In this document: positions 19,557 to 29,757 of the stretch, in pieces
Numbering within the stretch: position 1 is the stretch's first letter
Layout of the letters: every line of letters begins with the position of its first letter
Assembly: GCA_963727765.1 (NCBI GenBank)
Contig: CAVSGZ010000006.1
Coordinates: forward strand, 1 to 64,000
Direction: 5' to 3'
From: FEN-299 sp963727765
GTDB taxonomy: Bacteria > Acidobacteriota > Vicinamibacteria > Vicinamibacterales > Fen-181
Length of the DNA: 64,000 nucleotides
Translations under genes and position numbers: made by a program
The notes under the pieces: model-generated
The model's database searches: none
What the model was told of the DNA's origin: nothing
Seen by the model: only the letters and a program-made list of their open reading frames with translations

Positions 19557-19877
19557 CTACTGGCCCAGCGCGTCCTTCAGGCCGCCCGACACGGCCTGCT
19601 GCACGCGCGCCTCGCCGAGCACCGCCTTGACGAGCGCCGGCAGATCGGCGTCCACCACCACGCGGTCGTCGGTCACCTCCAGCGCGCCGTGGATCGTCGT
19701 GCCGAAGCCGCCCTTGGACGCGGTGAACGAGAACTGCATCCGGTTCTCGTCCCAGCTCTTGACGATGTTGCTGATCTCCACTCCGCCGGGCGGGTCCTTG
19801 ACCAGAATGTCGAGCAGGTGGTCGAGTCGCGAGACGGCCTCCTGTCGGCCGAGGGTGTGGGGATGTTCAATGTGCAT
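19557..19877 (-). CDS. Polyhydroxyalkanoic acid system family small protein
   Basis: A 106-residue cytosolic protein. It starts MHIEHPHTLGRQEAVSRLDHLLD and ends LPALVKAVLGEARVQQAVSGGLKDAL. The layout (HPH-LG---A at the start, a beta-rich centre with F-A-GGFG-T--G, then a short helix) matches the PHA_gran_rgn family, which has been linked to storage-granule regions. No catalytic residues are apparent. The ATG at 19877 has GAGAGG upstream and fits the family start better than the longer frame to 19919. Position just before glgX suggests a shared role in carbon storage, which is inference. Confidence 0.75.
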   Translation of the reverse strand: MHIEHPHTLGRQEAVSRLDHLLDILVKDPPGGVEISNIVKSWDENRMQFSFTASKGGFGTTIHGALEVTDDRVVVDADLPALVKAVLGEARVQQAVSGGLKDALGQ

Positions 19878-19967
19878 CGTATGCGCCTCTCGGAATTGCC
19901 GCACCCGCAATCTCGCCATACTGTAACATTTCCTTCAGGGCAATTCGGATTGGATGGAGGCGTACGC

Positions 19968-20834
19968 ATGAAGGTGCTGGTCATCGGCGGAACAGGAACG
20001 GTGGGTTCGGCGGTCGCGGCGGAACTGCTCGCGCGCCGGCACGAGCCGCGCGTGATGACGCGGTCGGCGGACAAGGCGCGGGACCTTCCCGCCGGCGTCG
20101 CGCGCGTCGTGGCCGACCTCGAGAACCCCTCGACGCTGCCGGCTGCCATGAGCGGCATGGACGGCGTGTTCCTGCTCGCCCCAGTCGCTCCGAACGAAAC
20201 CGCGCAGGCGCTGGCCGGCGTGCAAGCAGCGGTCGCCGCGCGCATCCAGCACCTCGTCTACCTGTCGGTGGTCATGCCTCCGGGCTCCGAGGTGATCCCG
20301 CACTTCGCATCGAAGATCCCCGTCGAGAAAGCGGTGGAGGCGTCGGGCCTGGCGTGGACGATCCTCCGTCCGAACAACTTCTTCCAGAACGACGTCTGGT
20401 TTCGCGACGCTGTCGTGAAGTTCGGGGTTTACCCGCAACCGATCGGCCCCCGCGGCCTCAACCGCGTCGATGTGCGCGACATCGCCGAGGCGGCCGTGAA
20501 CGCCTTCACGCGCGACGGCGGCGCGGGCGTCGTCCCGCTCAACGGCCCGCGGGGCATGACGGGCGACGACACGGCGCGCGTCTACAGCGAGCTGCTCGGA
20601 CGAACGGTGCGGTACGGCGGCGACGATCTCGACGTCTGGGCTCAGCAGGTGTCGGCGGTCTACCCGGCCTGGATGGTGCACGACTTCCGGGTCATGTACG
20701 ACTACTTCATCCGGTTCGGGGCGCACGCGAGCGGTCGGGACTTCGCCGCGCAGGAAGCGCTGCTCGGCCACGCGCCCCGGGGGTTCGAGGCGTACGCGGC
20801 TGAGCTGGTGAAGGAGTGGCGGCCGGCGTCCTAG
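19968..20834 (+). CDS. NmrA-like NAD(P)-binding protein
   Basis: A 288-residue short-chain dehydrogenase-fold protein of the atypical NmrA/HSCARG group. The N-terminal motif VLVIGGTGTVGSAVAAELL is the nucleotide-binding GxxGxxG. Conserved YLSVV and AWTILRPNNFFQN segments follow, and RVDVRDIAEAAVNAF near residue 185 is typical of the family. The usual YxxxK catalytic pair is not evident, so it may act as a redox sensor or a quinone/NADPH oxidoreductase. TGGAGG sits 8 bases before the ATG. The last 4 bases overlap the convergent TRAP permease gene. Confidence 0.85.
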   Translation: MKVLVIGGTGTVGSAVAAELLARRHEPRVMTRSADKARDLPAGVARVVADLENPSTLPAAMSGMDGVFLLAPVAPNETAQALAGVQAAVAARIQHLVYLSVVMPPGSEVIPHFASKIPVEKAVEASGLAWTILRPNNFFQNDVWFRDAVVKFGVYPQPIGPRGLNRVDVRDIAEAAVNAFTRDGGAGVVPLNGPRGMTGDDTARVYSELLGRTVRYGGDDLDVWAQQVSAVYPAWMVHDFRVMYDYFIRFGAHASGRDFAAQEALLGHAPRGFEAYAAELVKEWRPAS

Positions 20835-22696
20835 TTCTTCCCCAGCATCTTGAGCAGGCCGAGCGACATGGCGTCGACGTACGTAATGAGCAAGACGCCG
20901 ATCGCCAGGATGATCAGGAACGGGATCACGTAGCGGTACAGCTTCGGCAGCGACGTGCCGAACCGCGACGACGAGAGGAAGAGGTTCAGCCCGACCGGCG
21001 GGAACAGGAACCCCAGTTCCAGGTTCGAGAGGAAGATCACGCCCAGGTGGATCGGGTTCACGCCGTACGCGGCTCCGAGCGGGACGATGAGCGGCGCCAG
21101 GATGACGATCGCCGCGTAGATCTCCACCACGCTGCCCACCACGAGCAGGAACACGTTGAGCGCCAGCAGGAACACCGCCTGCGTGTGGATGTGCGCCTGC
21201 ACCCACGCGAGCACCAGGTCGGGGATCTGCGCGTCCACCAAATAGTTGGTCAGCCCCATCGCGATGCTGAGCAGGATGAGCACGGCGCCCATCAGGCCGG
21301 CCGCCTTGAGCAGCACCCCCGGCAGCGTCCTGAAGATGTGCAGGTCGCGCGTGATGAAGCACTCGACGATCACCGCGTAGGCCAGCGCCGCCGCGGCCGT
21401 CTCCATCATCGTCAGCCAGCCGCTCGCGAACATCCCGATGACGACGAACGGGAGCGCCAGCTCCCATTTCGCCTTCCACGCGGCGACGAACAGTTCCTTC
21501 CACTTGAAGGCCTGCCGCTCGCGCGCGACGTGGCGACCGATGAAGATCCCGTAGGCGGCCGTCAGGACCACGAGCAGAAGACCCGGCAGGAACCCCGCGA
21601 TGTAGAGCTGGTCGAGCGGCACGACCTGGTCGCGCGAACTGGCGACGACCGAGTAGAGCACCACCGGCAGGCTCGGCGGAAACAGCAGGCCGAGCGAACC
21701 GGCCGCGGTGACCAGGCCGAGCGAGAAGCCCTCCGAGTACCCGTCCTTGCGCAGGATCGGGTAGACGAGGCCGCCGAGCGCGATGATCGTCACGCCCGAG
21801 CCGCCGGTGAACGTGGTGAACAACGCGCAGACGGCCGCCACCATGACGGCGAGGCCGCCCGGCATCCAGCCGAACAGGGAGCGGAAGAAGCGCACCAAGC
21901 GCTCGGCTGCCGCGCTCTCGGCCAGCACATAGCCGGCCGCGGTCAAGAGCGGGATGGCCGGCAGCGTCGGCGACGCGATCAGGTCGTACACCTTGCGCGT
22001 GACCGCCGACACCGGCGTCGCCTCGGCGAAGAACAGCACGGCGGCAATGCCGCCCATCGCCACGAACACGGGCGCGCCGACCAGCGCCGCAACGAGCACG
22101 ACCAGCGCCAGCGGCCAGACGTGGGTCGCCACGCTCGCCGGCAGCAGGCCGAGCGCAAAGGCCACAGGGATCGCCAGGAACGCGACCACCCGTCCCCACC
22201 ACTTGTCCGACGCCTTGTAGGCGAACGTCAGCGCCATCAGCGCCAGCGCCAGCGGCATGATCGACTCGGACACCCATTCCGGGATGCCGATGGGCAGCGC
22301 GCCGACGTCCGGATTCGCGCGGTGGACGAGGACGATGTCGAGGGCGCCCTTGCCAAGGACGGCGACGACGGCTCCCGCCACCGAGAACGCGAAGAGGCGC
22401 GACAGCCGTTTCGCCCTCCCCCCGCCGAAGAACTCCGACGTCGAGAGCGTCAAGTGCTTGCCCTGCATCGCCGCCGCCAGGCCTCCGACAAACGCGAGCC
22501 AGAGCGTCAACTGCTTGACGTACTCGTCCTTGCCCGGGACGTGGAACCCGCCCAGCGGGCGGCCGATGGCATCGAAGAGCAGCAGGATGGTCACCAGCGC
22601 GAGCGTCGCGGTGAGGATCGTCTCCTCGAGCCCCTTGGCGATCCTCGTCGGCCATCCGCCCACCGCGGCAGTCGATTCCGGTGTCGTGTCGATCAT
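20831..22696 (-). CDS. TRAP transporter permease, fused small (DctQ) and large (DctM) subunits
   Basis: A 621-residue membrane protein. The first ~190 residues form the four-helix DctQ part (LLLFDAIGRPLGGFHVPGKDEYVKQLTLWLAFVGG). The remainder is the DctM part with the signature FTTFTGGSGVTIIALGGLVYPILRKDGYSEGFSLGLVTAAGSLGLLFPPSLP and a C-terminal repeat ending LGFLFPPVGLNLFL. The complex imports a carboxylate or related anion using a cation gradient. It is the last gene of a TatT, DctP, DctQM operon and starts 13 bases after dctP. Confidence 0.92.
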   Translation of the reverse strand: MIDTTPESTAAVGGWPTRIAKGLEETILTATLALVTILLLFDAIGRPLGGFHVPGKDEYVKQLTLWLAFVGGLAAAMQGKHLTLSTSEFFGGGRAKRLSRLFAFSVAGAVVAVLGKGALDIVLVHRANPDVGALPIGIPEWVSESIMPLALALMALTFAYKASDKWWGRVVAFLAIPVAFALGLLPASVATHVWPLALVVLVAALVGAPVFVAMGGIAAVLFFAEATPVSAVTRKVYDLIASPTLPAIPLLTAAGYVLAESAAAERLVRFFRSLFGWMPGGLAVMVAAVCALFTTFTGGSGVTIIALGGLVYPILRKDGYSEGFSLGLVTAAGSLGLLFPPSLPVVLYSVVASSRDQVVPLDQLYIAGFLPGLLLVVLTAAYGIFIGRHVARERQAFKWKELFVAAWKAKWELALPFVVIGMFASGWLTMMETAAAALAYAVIVECFITRDLHIFRTLPGVLLKAAGLMGAVLILLSIAMGLTNYLVDAQIPDLVLAWVQAHIHTQAVFLLALNVFLLVVGSVVEIYAAIVILAPLIVPLGAAYGVNPIHLGVIFLSNLELGFLFPPVGLNLFLSSSRFGTSLPKLYRYVIPFLIILAIGVLLITYVDAMSLGLLKMLGKN

Positions 22697-22709
22697 GGTG
22701 GGGGTCCGG

Positions 22710-23774
22710 CTACTTCTTCGGAGCGGCGGCGTGCAGCTTCCGATACTCGTCGCGGTACTTCATCGCCTCGTCGAACGCGTCGGCCGGCACGAACTCGCCG
22801 CGGAGCTTGCCGTAGGCGCTCTCGGCGGTCTTCAGCCACAGATCCTTCGCCCGGGCATCCACCGGCATCACCGTCAGGCCGGCGCTCTTCATCGCCGCGA
22901 TGTCCTTGTCGGTGTTCTGCCGGATGTCGGCCTGCAGCTTGTCGCCCGCTTCCTTCATCGCCTTGAGCAGCGCCGGTCTGATGTCGGCCGGCACCTGCGC
23001 CCACGTGTCCTTCTTGATGACCGTCGCGCCGAGCAGCAGCGCCCACTTGAGGTCGGTCATGTACTTCGCCCGCTCGTAGTAGCGCCCGATCTGCGCCACC
23101 TGGGGCGAGAGCGAGCAGGCCTGGAACAGGCCCGTGGACAGGCCCATCGGCAGATCGCTGACCGCGGCCGGGCGCACCTTGAAGCCGGCGGCCTTCCAGA
23201 TCTCGAGCGACTTCGGGTCGCCGGCCCACTGGAACAGCGTCAGCTTCTTCATGTCGTCGGGCGTGGTCACCGGGCTGGTGCTGAAGAACTGGACCCATCC
23301 GGCATCGGCCCAGTTCAGCACGACGAACCCCTTGGCCTCGATCGCCGCCTCGAGCCGAGGTCTCATCTTGTCGAGGACGTAGTAGGCTTCCTCGTACGAG
23401 TCGTAGGCCATCGGAATGCTGATCGCGTAGACCGACTTCTCGATCTCCGCCACCCCAACCGCCGTCAGCACCGCGCCCTGCAGCTCGCCGAGCCGCATCG
23501 CCTGCACGACCTCCGGGTCGTCACCCTTGGTCCCGCCCCCGTAGAGGATCACCCGCACGCGGCCGTTCGACAGCTTGTTCCACTTGTCGGCGACTTCCTT
23601 GAGGACGAGGAACCAGGACGAGTTGGTCGGCACGAGCGTCGCCATCTTGATCGTCACGGTCTGCGCGGAGGCGGGCGACGGGAAGACACACACGACGGCG
23701 AAGAGGGCGAGGCCTACGACAAACGCCACCCAGGGCGAACGACGGCAATCGGCTTTCGGCATCATGTTCCGCAA
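22710..23774 (-). CDS. dctP: TRAP transporter substrate-binding protein, DctP family
   Basis: A 354-residue periplasmic solute-binding protein with a signal peptide (VAFVVGLALFAVVCVFPSPASAQ). The mature part opens VTIKMATLVPTNSSWFLVLKEVADKWNKLSNGRV, as in DctP proteins. A conserved LPMGLSTGLFQAC region and an MTDLKWALLLG segment follow. The family often uses an Arg in the central strand to hold a carboxylate; here RPAAVSDLPMG is a candidate, so the ligand is unassigned. It lies between tatT and the fused permease. Two in-frame ATGs (23774 and 23762) could serve as start. Confidence 0.9.
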   Translation of the reverse strand: MRNMMPKADCRRSPWVAFVVGLALFAVVCVFPSPASAQTVTIKMATLVPTNSSWFLVLKEVADKWNKLSNGRVRVILYGGGTKGDDPEVVQAMRLGELQGAVLTAVGVAEIEKSVYAISIPMAYDSYEEAYYVLDKMRPRLEAAIEAKGFVVLNWADAGWVQFFSTSPVTTPDDMKKLTLFQWAGDPKSLEIWKAAGFKVRPAAVSDLPMGLSTGLFQACSLSPQVAQIGRYYERAKYMTDLKWALLLGATVIKKDTWAQVPADIRPALLKAMKEAGDKLQADIRQNTDKDIAAMKSAGLTVMPVDARAKDLWLKTAESAYGKLRGEFVPADAFDEAMKYRDEYRKLHAAAPKK

Positions 23775-23782
23775 TCTCCATT

Positions 23783-23850
23783 GCCGGGCCTGAAGGCCCG
23801 GCCTACGTATCCAGATGTGGACCCGGCCTACGTACTCCAGATGTAGGCCG
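23783..23850. repeat. GGCCTGAAGGCC hairpin with duplicated tail
   Basis: A perfect 8-base stem (GCCGGGCC/GGCCCGGC, 23783-23802) closes a TGAA loop. It is followed by two near-copies of CGGCCTACGTAnTCCAGATGT. It lies between tatT and dctP. The same TGAA-loop hairpin core occurs at 31393-31414. Such repeats are probably REP-like dispersed elements or attenuators within the operon. Confidence 0.65.
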
Positions 23851-23874
23851 TCCCCTTGAGAGGCGGCGCGGCGA

Positions 23875-24795
23875 CTAGAACAGCTCGTCTTCCCGCGACA
23901 GCAGCCACTTGGCCCGGCGCTGCGCCAGCACGTTGGCCAGCTTCTGCTCGGGCGGTGTCTTGCTGAGGTCGACGGCCAGCGCCTCGTTCAGCAGTTTCTC
24001 GAATTCCGCCTTCTTCTGTTCGGGCACGAGCACCGATTCGGCGTACGACACCATCGGCGACACGCGCGCGCCGGCCGAGATCTGCATGGCGCGCGCGTAG
24101 TGCTCCCGCGCCTTGTCCATCGAACCGCCGGCCGAGGCGTGCCCCGCCTCCCACGAGATGAAGAAGTCGTGGATCGACCCCAGTTCCCACGTCTCGTCGA
24201 GCGCGAGCGCGCGCCGCAGCATCTTCTCCATCGCCGTCTGGTGGACCGACAGCTCCGAGTCGGTCACGTCGATGGCAAAGGCGGCGGCCCAGGCCGCGCC
24301 TGTGTAATACAGCAGCGGCACGTGCTTCTTCGTCGTCTTCGCCAGCGCGGCATCCGGGTCCTTGAGGATGCGTTCGCTGAACCCCGGGATCTCCTCGTCG
24401 AAGCCGCGCATGCCGTAGCCGACCGCCCTCAGGTAGAGCTTCTTGGCGCGGGCGCGCTCGGCCGTCGCTTTCTGCAGGTCCTGGGCCTCGATGAAGTCGG
24501 CCTCCTGCTGGACGAACGCGTAGGAGAACTGCGTGAAGCCGCTGCAGGCGGCAAACAGCAGCCCCTTGTGGTGCGGCGAGTCGGCGAGCAGCGATTCGTA
24601 CGTCTTCAGGCCGAACGGAACGGCCGCCGCGATGAGCTCCGGGTCGTCGTCGCTGGCGAAGGTCGAGCCGGAATCCGCCAGCGCATCGCCGACCATGTTG
24701 ATGGCACTGTGCTTGACGACCGAGCAGCCCGCCAAGGGGGCCGCGAGCAGCACGACGACCAGGGCGCGAGCGACGATGTTCAGTGGCATATCCAT
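23875..24795 (-). CDS. tatT: TRAP-associated TPR lipoprotein TatT family
   Basis: A 306-residue lipoprotein of the TatT family (TRAP-associated TPR-containing protein, studied as Tp0956 in Treponema). The N-terminus MDMPLNIVARALVVVLLAAPLAGC has a good lipobox (LAGC). Helical TPR-like hairpins fill the rest, including SHHKGLLFAACSGFTQFSYAFVQQEADF-type and AREHYARAMQISAG segments. In TPAT systems TatT is thought to form a trimer that delivers hydrophobic ligands to the DctP partner. The order tatT, dctP, dctQM matches such a system. The ATG at 24795 is chosen from the signal peptide; one at 24789 is also possible. Confidence 0.88.
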   Translation of the reverse strand: MDMPLNIVARALVVVLLAAPLAGCSVVKHSAINMVGDALADSGSTFASDDDPELIAAAVPFGLKTYESLLADSPHHKGLLFAACSGFTQFSYAFVQQEADFIEAQDLQKATAERARAKKLYLRAVGYGMRGFDEEIPGFSERILKDPDAALAKTTKKHVPLLYYTGAAWAAAFAIDVTDSELSVHQTAMEKMLRRALALDETWELGSIHDFFISWEAGHASAGGSMDKAREHYARAMQISAGARVSPMVSYAESVLVPEQKKAEFEKLLNEALAVDLSKTPPEQKLANVLAQRRAKWLLSREDELF

Positions 24796-24930
24796 CGGCA
24801 AAGGGGACCCTGCATTGTACCTCATCCCCGGCACGCGTCTTCCTCTAACCCCTTGCGGAATGTCCGCTTGCATGTTCCTGACGGAAACCAGCCGGGAGGT
24901 TACACACGACCGGCTGACGCGGCCGCACGC

Positions 24931-27655
24931 TCATCGCGCGGCCGTGTAGAGCACCGAGTTGAACACCACCCTGAAGGTCCCAAACGACTGACCGCGCCAC
25001 TGCGGCCTGAAGCCCAGCAGGATCACGTGGCCGCGGTCCAGCGAGACGTCGACGGCGGCCGCCTTGCCCTGCAGATACTTCTCGCCGATGAGATAGCCGG
25101 AGAGCAGCGGCGATCCGGTCTCCGCATACCGCGCCAGCACCGTGCCCGTGAAGCCCTCCAGCGTGTCGAACACCGGGCTGCCATCGACGAAGACGGCGGC
25201 GCGCGCCGGCATGCCGGCCATCACCGAGTGCAACAGGTCCGGCCTCACCTCGACGATCGACCCTCGCAGGAAGAACTCCTCCGGCCTCAGCCCCTCGACG
25301 ACGTTCTTCACCGGCAGCTTGAGCTGCTGGATGGCAAACCGCGTGGCGCTGCTGAAACAGACCAGCGTGCCGCCGCCGCGGACGAACGCCTCGAAGGCCT
25401 GGAGGTCGGCCGGCGTCAGCGCATACGCGTATTCGGGTCGGACCGCACGGACTTCCCCGCCGCGCTGCCCGCCGACCTGGGGCGGCATCCCGGCCGGCGC
25501 TCCACCTGCCTGCCCGCGCGTGCCGCCGCGCCCGCCGCTCCCGCCCGCCATCGGGATCCGGACATCATCCGCCAGCAGCAGCACGTCCACGCGGTCCCGG
25601 AGCGGCGTCTTGAAGTCCTCGGGATGGACGAGCACGAACTCGAACCCGTACTGCTCGAGCAGCCACCGGGTCCATCCCTCGTCCATGCTGCCCGACCACG
25701 GTTCGAACAACCCGATCCGCGGCTTGGCAAGCGGCTCGCCGGAGGTTATCGTTCGCTCGGCGACCAGCGCGAGGTCCTTGACGAGCGCCGCCTGCACCGA
25801 TTCGCTCAGCCCGCTGATCGCGAAGCGCCGTCCTACCCCGTCCGACGCGCGCACCACGCCGACGGTGGCCCCTTGTTTCCAGGCCCGGTTGATCGCGCGA
25901 TAGGCGTTGTTCTCGGCCGGGTTGACGAGCAGGACCGGCCCGGAGCCGGTGATGGCGCCCGGCAGCGGGACGATGGCCGCGGCCGCGGGGCTCGAGTCGA
26001 AGCCGACGCCGGGCACGCTGTCGAACGGCGCCGCGTCCTTCGGTTCGGTCATGTTGTACGGCGTGGCCTTCGTCCGAGCCGGCACAGAGACCCCGAGCGG
26101 CGCCATCTTCGCGCGCACGTCGTCACCGAGCGGCTTGGAGACATACGCCACCTCCACGCCCATCTGCAGCGGCAGCGTCCAGCCGGCGGCATCGTAGGGC
26201 CGAAGCGGCGGGCCGCCGGGGTACTGACGCAGATCCGGGTACCGCTGGACGTCGAGCACCTCGCGCGCCAGCGCCCCGAACTCCTGGTCGGCCGGGACGA
26301 TCCACGTGCCCGCCGGGTAGTCCACGCCGTCGATCGTGGCAGGCGCGGTGAGCTGCGAGACGCGCACGCCGCCGAACGCCAGGCGCCGCAGCATCTCGAC
26401 CGGCGCGACCGGATCGCGCTGCTTCTGCGGGATGACGTAGGCGTAGGGCGCTGAGGTCCGGCCCTTTGCAATCTGGTCGCGCCCCGCCTGGTAGTGGTTG
26501 TAGAGCAGCTCGTCCTTGTACTTCGCGGCGTACTCGAGCGTGGAGAGCGCCGCCGTCTCGTCGTAGCCCACCGCGTCGGCCAGCCGCCACCAGCCGGCCG
26601 GCCACGGGCTCGAGTAGAGGCTCTGCGGCCTCAGATCGCGGTAGGCCGACGGCAGATCGTCGATCGTGTACTCACGCGGAGCGGCCTGGTTGCCTGCGGT
26701 CTCGGTCCAGAAGGCGGGGATGTTCTTGAAGGCTGGCGCGTAGTCGACGTAGCCCGGGTACCAGGCGTCGAACGAGGAGCCCATGTGGGTGGCGCCCACC
26801 TGGCCCCGCTCGTCGAGCCCCTGCGCGATGGCCATGCCGATCATGTTGATCTCGCGCGAGATGATCGGCGGCGCGTGCAGGCCGACCGGCTCGGAGAACG
26901 GCGGCAGCCAGATGCGCGTCGGGAAGGGCGCCGTCTGGTGGAATACGTAAATGATGTCCGGCTCCCACTGGCGCCAGAAGTGCTCGAGCACCCGCGACTC
27001 GATCATGTTGTCCATGTAGCCGTCGCGGTTGTTGTCGTGGCCGACGTACTCCTGGTAGAGGCGAGGAAGCGGCGACTCCTCGGTACGGCGTGCCGGCGTT
27101 CTTCGCCAGCCACTCGGCCACCATCTGCTGCCCGTCCGGGTTCATCGTCGGCCAGAGCATCACCACATCGTCAGAGAGGATCTGTTGGATGACCGGATCG
27201 TTCGCCCTGGTGACCAGGTCGTAGGCGAGCTGAGGGATCATCTGCGCGCCGGCGACCTCGGTGGCATGACAGCCGCCGTCGAGGTGCACGAAGGCCTTGC
27301 CCTCGCGCGCGAGCGCCCGGGCCTGAGCGTCGGTCAGGCCCTGCGGGTGCGCCAGCTTCTGGTTGATCTCACGAAGCCGATCCAGGTTGGCGAGGTTCGC
27401 CGGGCTCGACACCAGCGCGAAGTACATCGTCCGCCCCTCGGTGGTGCGGCCGGCTTCGATCACCCTGATGAGCGGGCTCGAGGCGGCGAGCTTCTTCAGG
27501 TAGGCGATCGACTGGTCGTAGGTGGCCAGCTTGTTGTCCGCGCCGAGCTTGAAGCCGATGACCGACTCCGGCGTGGGGACGACCTGGGCCGCGCCCAGCA
27601 GCAGCACCTGGCCGGCGAGGGCCAGGACGAGGACCGCGTATGCCATCTTGCGCAT
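24931..27655 (-). CDS. M14 family zinc carboxypeptidase-like protein, frameshifted
   Basis: A roughly 907-residue exported peptidase. A signal peptide (AYAVLVLALAGQVLLLGAAQ) precedes an N-terminal M14 domain: DGGCHATEVAGAQM supplies the HxxE zinc ligands, VVMLWPTMNPDGQQMV is typical, and YVFHQTAPFPTRIWLPP carries the third His. The C-terminal half contains a GATase-like/Rossmann domain (RIGLFEPWSGSMDEGW). The gene is split: the reading up to NAGTPY continues in another frame as EESPLPRLYQEYVGHDNNR. The 2725-base span is one more than a multiple of three. The surplus base is the doubled G at 27082-27083 (coding strand CCGTAC plus extra C). Similar large M14 proteins are common in Acidobacteria and may degrade peptides or peptidoglycan stems. 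Confidence 0.85.
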
Positions 27656-27770
27656 CGTGAACTCCAGAGCCGTGTGCAGGCAGTTGTCCCCGCAGCATGG
27701 GCGCCGCGGGGCATGTGTACTATATCGCTGGCGGCAGCCGGTTTGGAGGGATCGGTTACCATGTGCGCCT

Positions 27771-28521
27771 ATGAGCCTGATCTTCGAGGTGTGCGTGGAC
27801 TCGGCCGAGGCGGCGATGGCGGCGCAGGAAGGGGGCGCGCATCGCGTGGAGCTGTGCAGTGACCTGCTCGAAGGCGGCCTCACGCCCAGCCACGGAACCA
27901 TTCGCGTCGCGCGCGAGCGGCTGCGCATCGCCGTCATGGCGATGGTGCGGCCCCGAGGCGGGGACTTCTGCTACACCGGCACCGAGTTCGCCGTGATGCG
28001 CGAGGACCTGCTGGCTGCAAAGGCGATGGGCGTCGACGGCGTCGTGTTCGGGCTGCTCAATCCCGACGGCACCGTGGATCGCGAACGGACCGCGGAGCTG
28101 ATTGCGCTCGCCCGCCCGCTTTCAGTCACCTTTCATCGCGCCTTCGACGTCACGCGCGACCCGTTCGAAGCGCTCGATACGCTCATCGCCCTCGGCGTCG
28201 AGCGGGTGCTGACCTCCGGGCAGGAGCCGAGCGTGCTCGAGGGGCTCGACCTGATCGTCGAGCTGGTCAGGCGGGCGGCGGGCCGGATCATCGTGATGCC
28301 GGGCGGCGGCATCACGGCACGCAACGTGGGACGCATCAGCGCCGCGTGCGGCGCGAGCGAACTGCACTTTGCCAGCCTCGAGCCCCGCGAGGGGCGCATG
28401 CGCTACCGCAATCCCCGCGTGTTCATGGGCGGCACGCTCAGGCCGGCGGAGTACCTGGCAGGAGGTGACGCGCCCCGAGTCGGTGGCCGCCGTCATCGCG
28501 GCGGCGGCGGGACGAGCCTGA
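27771..28521 (+). CDS. cutC: Copper homeostasis protein CutC, frameshifted near the C-terminus
   Basis: A TIM-barrel protein of the CutC family, historically linked to copper tolerance. The start MSLIFEVCVDSAEAAMAAQEGGAHRVELCSDL is diagnostic, as are PRGGDF, KAMGVDGVVFGLL, TFHRAFD and ILTSGQ-type (VLTSGQEPS) motifs. The open frame runs past the normal end with noise. Removing one base at 28454-28455 (GAGTAC plus extra C) restores the expected tail, WQEVTRPESVAAVIAAAAG, and a TGA at 28519-28521. The span is 751 bases, again a multiple of three plus one. Its 3' end overlaps the convergent aminotransferase by 29 bases. The expected product is 249 residues. Confidence 0.88.
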
Positions 28522-29714
28522 TCGTATCGCTCCCCTCCGTCGGACGGTGCCTGATGGCCTTCTCCATCCGTGCCAGCGCCTCGGCGATCGTCGCTCGCGG
28601 ACACGCGAGGTTGATTCGCTCGAAGCCCGCCGATTCCTCGCCGAACCACGCGCCGCTGTCGAAGTAGACGCGCGCCGTGCGGAGGAAGAACTCGTCCAGC
28701 TCCTGCTGCGCCATCCCGAGCTGCCGGCAGTCGATGAGCGCGAGGTAGGTCCCCTCCGGCCGGATGAAGCGAAGCTCCGGCAGCCGATCGCAGATGAAGC
28801 GTTCGACGAAATCGATGTTCCCCGCCAGGTACTCGAGCAGCTGGTCCAGCCACTCGGCGCCCTGCCTGTAGGCGGCCTCGAGGGCCACCGTGCCGAACAG
28901 GCTGGCGATCGTCAGCCCGGCGGCGTTGAACTCGGCCTCGTAGCGCGCGAGCAGATCGGCGTTGCCGGCAACGACGAGCGACATGTTGAGGCTGGCGATG
29001 TTGAACGTCTTGGTGGGCGCCAGCAGCGTGATCGTCCGCTCGGCCAGCGCCGGCGAAAGCGACGCCAGCGGCACGTGCCGGTGTCCCGGCATCACCAGGT
29101 CCATGTGGATCTCGTCGGAGAGCACGAGCAGGTTCCGGCGAACGCGAGATCTCGCCGAGCTGCTCGAGCTCCTCGCGCGTCCACACGCGGCCGACAGGAT
29201 TGTGGGGGCTGCACAGAATCAGGAGGCGTGTGCGCTCGTCAATCCGACGCTCGAGATCGACGAGGTCCATCCGGTAGCGGCCGCCCTCGGCAACGAGCGG
29301 GTTCCGCACCAAACGGCGGCCGTTGCGTTCGACGGCATGAAAGAAGGGATAGTAGACCGGCGTCTGGACGAGGATGGCGTCACCGGGCTCGGTGAACGCC
29401 CTGACACACAGGTTCAGAGCGGGGACGACGCCGGGCGCGCGGCTGAGCCACTGTCGCTCGACCGTCCACCCGTGCCGCGCCCGCAGCCAGTCGATCGCGG
29501 ACGCCCACATCGACTCCGGAACCGACGCATACCCGTAGGCGCCGTGCGCCGCCCGGCGCGTGACAGCGTCCACAACCGCGGGCGGCGCGGCGAAGTCCAT
29601 GTCCGCCACCCACATCGGGATCACGTCGTGGAGGCCGAAGTCCACCAGGCAGCGGTCCCACTTGAGCGAGTGCGTCCCGCGCCGATCCAGAACCGCGTCG
29701 AAGTCGTAGCGCAT
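28493..29714 (-). CDS. PatB/MalY-type PLP aminotransferase or C-S lyase, frameshifted
   Basis: A class I/II fold PLP enzyme of the PatB/MalY group, which cleaves cystathionine-like C-S bonds or transaminates. The N-terminal part has KWD, DVIPMWVADMDFAAPPAV, YGYASVPES, QTPVYYPF and LLILCSPHNPVGRVW. The C-terminal part in another frame has VLSDEIHMDLVMPG and LLAPTKTFNIASLN (PLP lysine in the TKTFN motif). The frames switch between 29130 and 29155 with one surplus base; alignment to MalY spacing is gapless once it is removed. The length is 1222 bases (3n+1). The ATG at 29714 is chosen; the frame opens two codons earlier with GTG. A TATAAT lies 7 bases before the ATG. Confidence 0.87.
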
Positions 29715-29721
29715 CCCCACG

Positions 29722-29727
29722 ATTATA
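29722..29727 (-). promoter_or_regulatory. Candidate -10 element, possibly leaderless PatB/MalY-type gene
   Basis: Consensus TATAAT on the minus strand ends 7 bases before the ATG at 29714. If it is used, transcription would start at or next to the start codon, giving a leaderless mRNA. A convincing -35 is not seen at the standard distance; the upstream bases are the GGCTCAG heptads. Confidence 0.45.
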
Positions 29728-29729
29728 TC

Positions 29730-29757
29730 GGCTCAGGGCTCAGGGCTCAGGGCTCAA
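29730..29757 (+). repeat. Four tandem GGCTCAG heptads
   Basis: Four perfect-register 7-base units: GGCTCAG three times, then GGCTCAA. They fill the gap between two minus-strand aminotransferase genes and include the stop codon of the upper-coordinate gene (TGA, complement of 29754-29756). This is the most regular of the four heptad clusters in the window. Confidence 0.8.
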
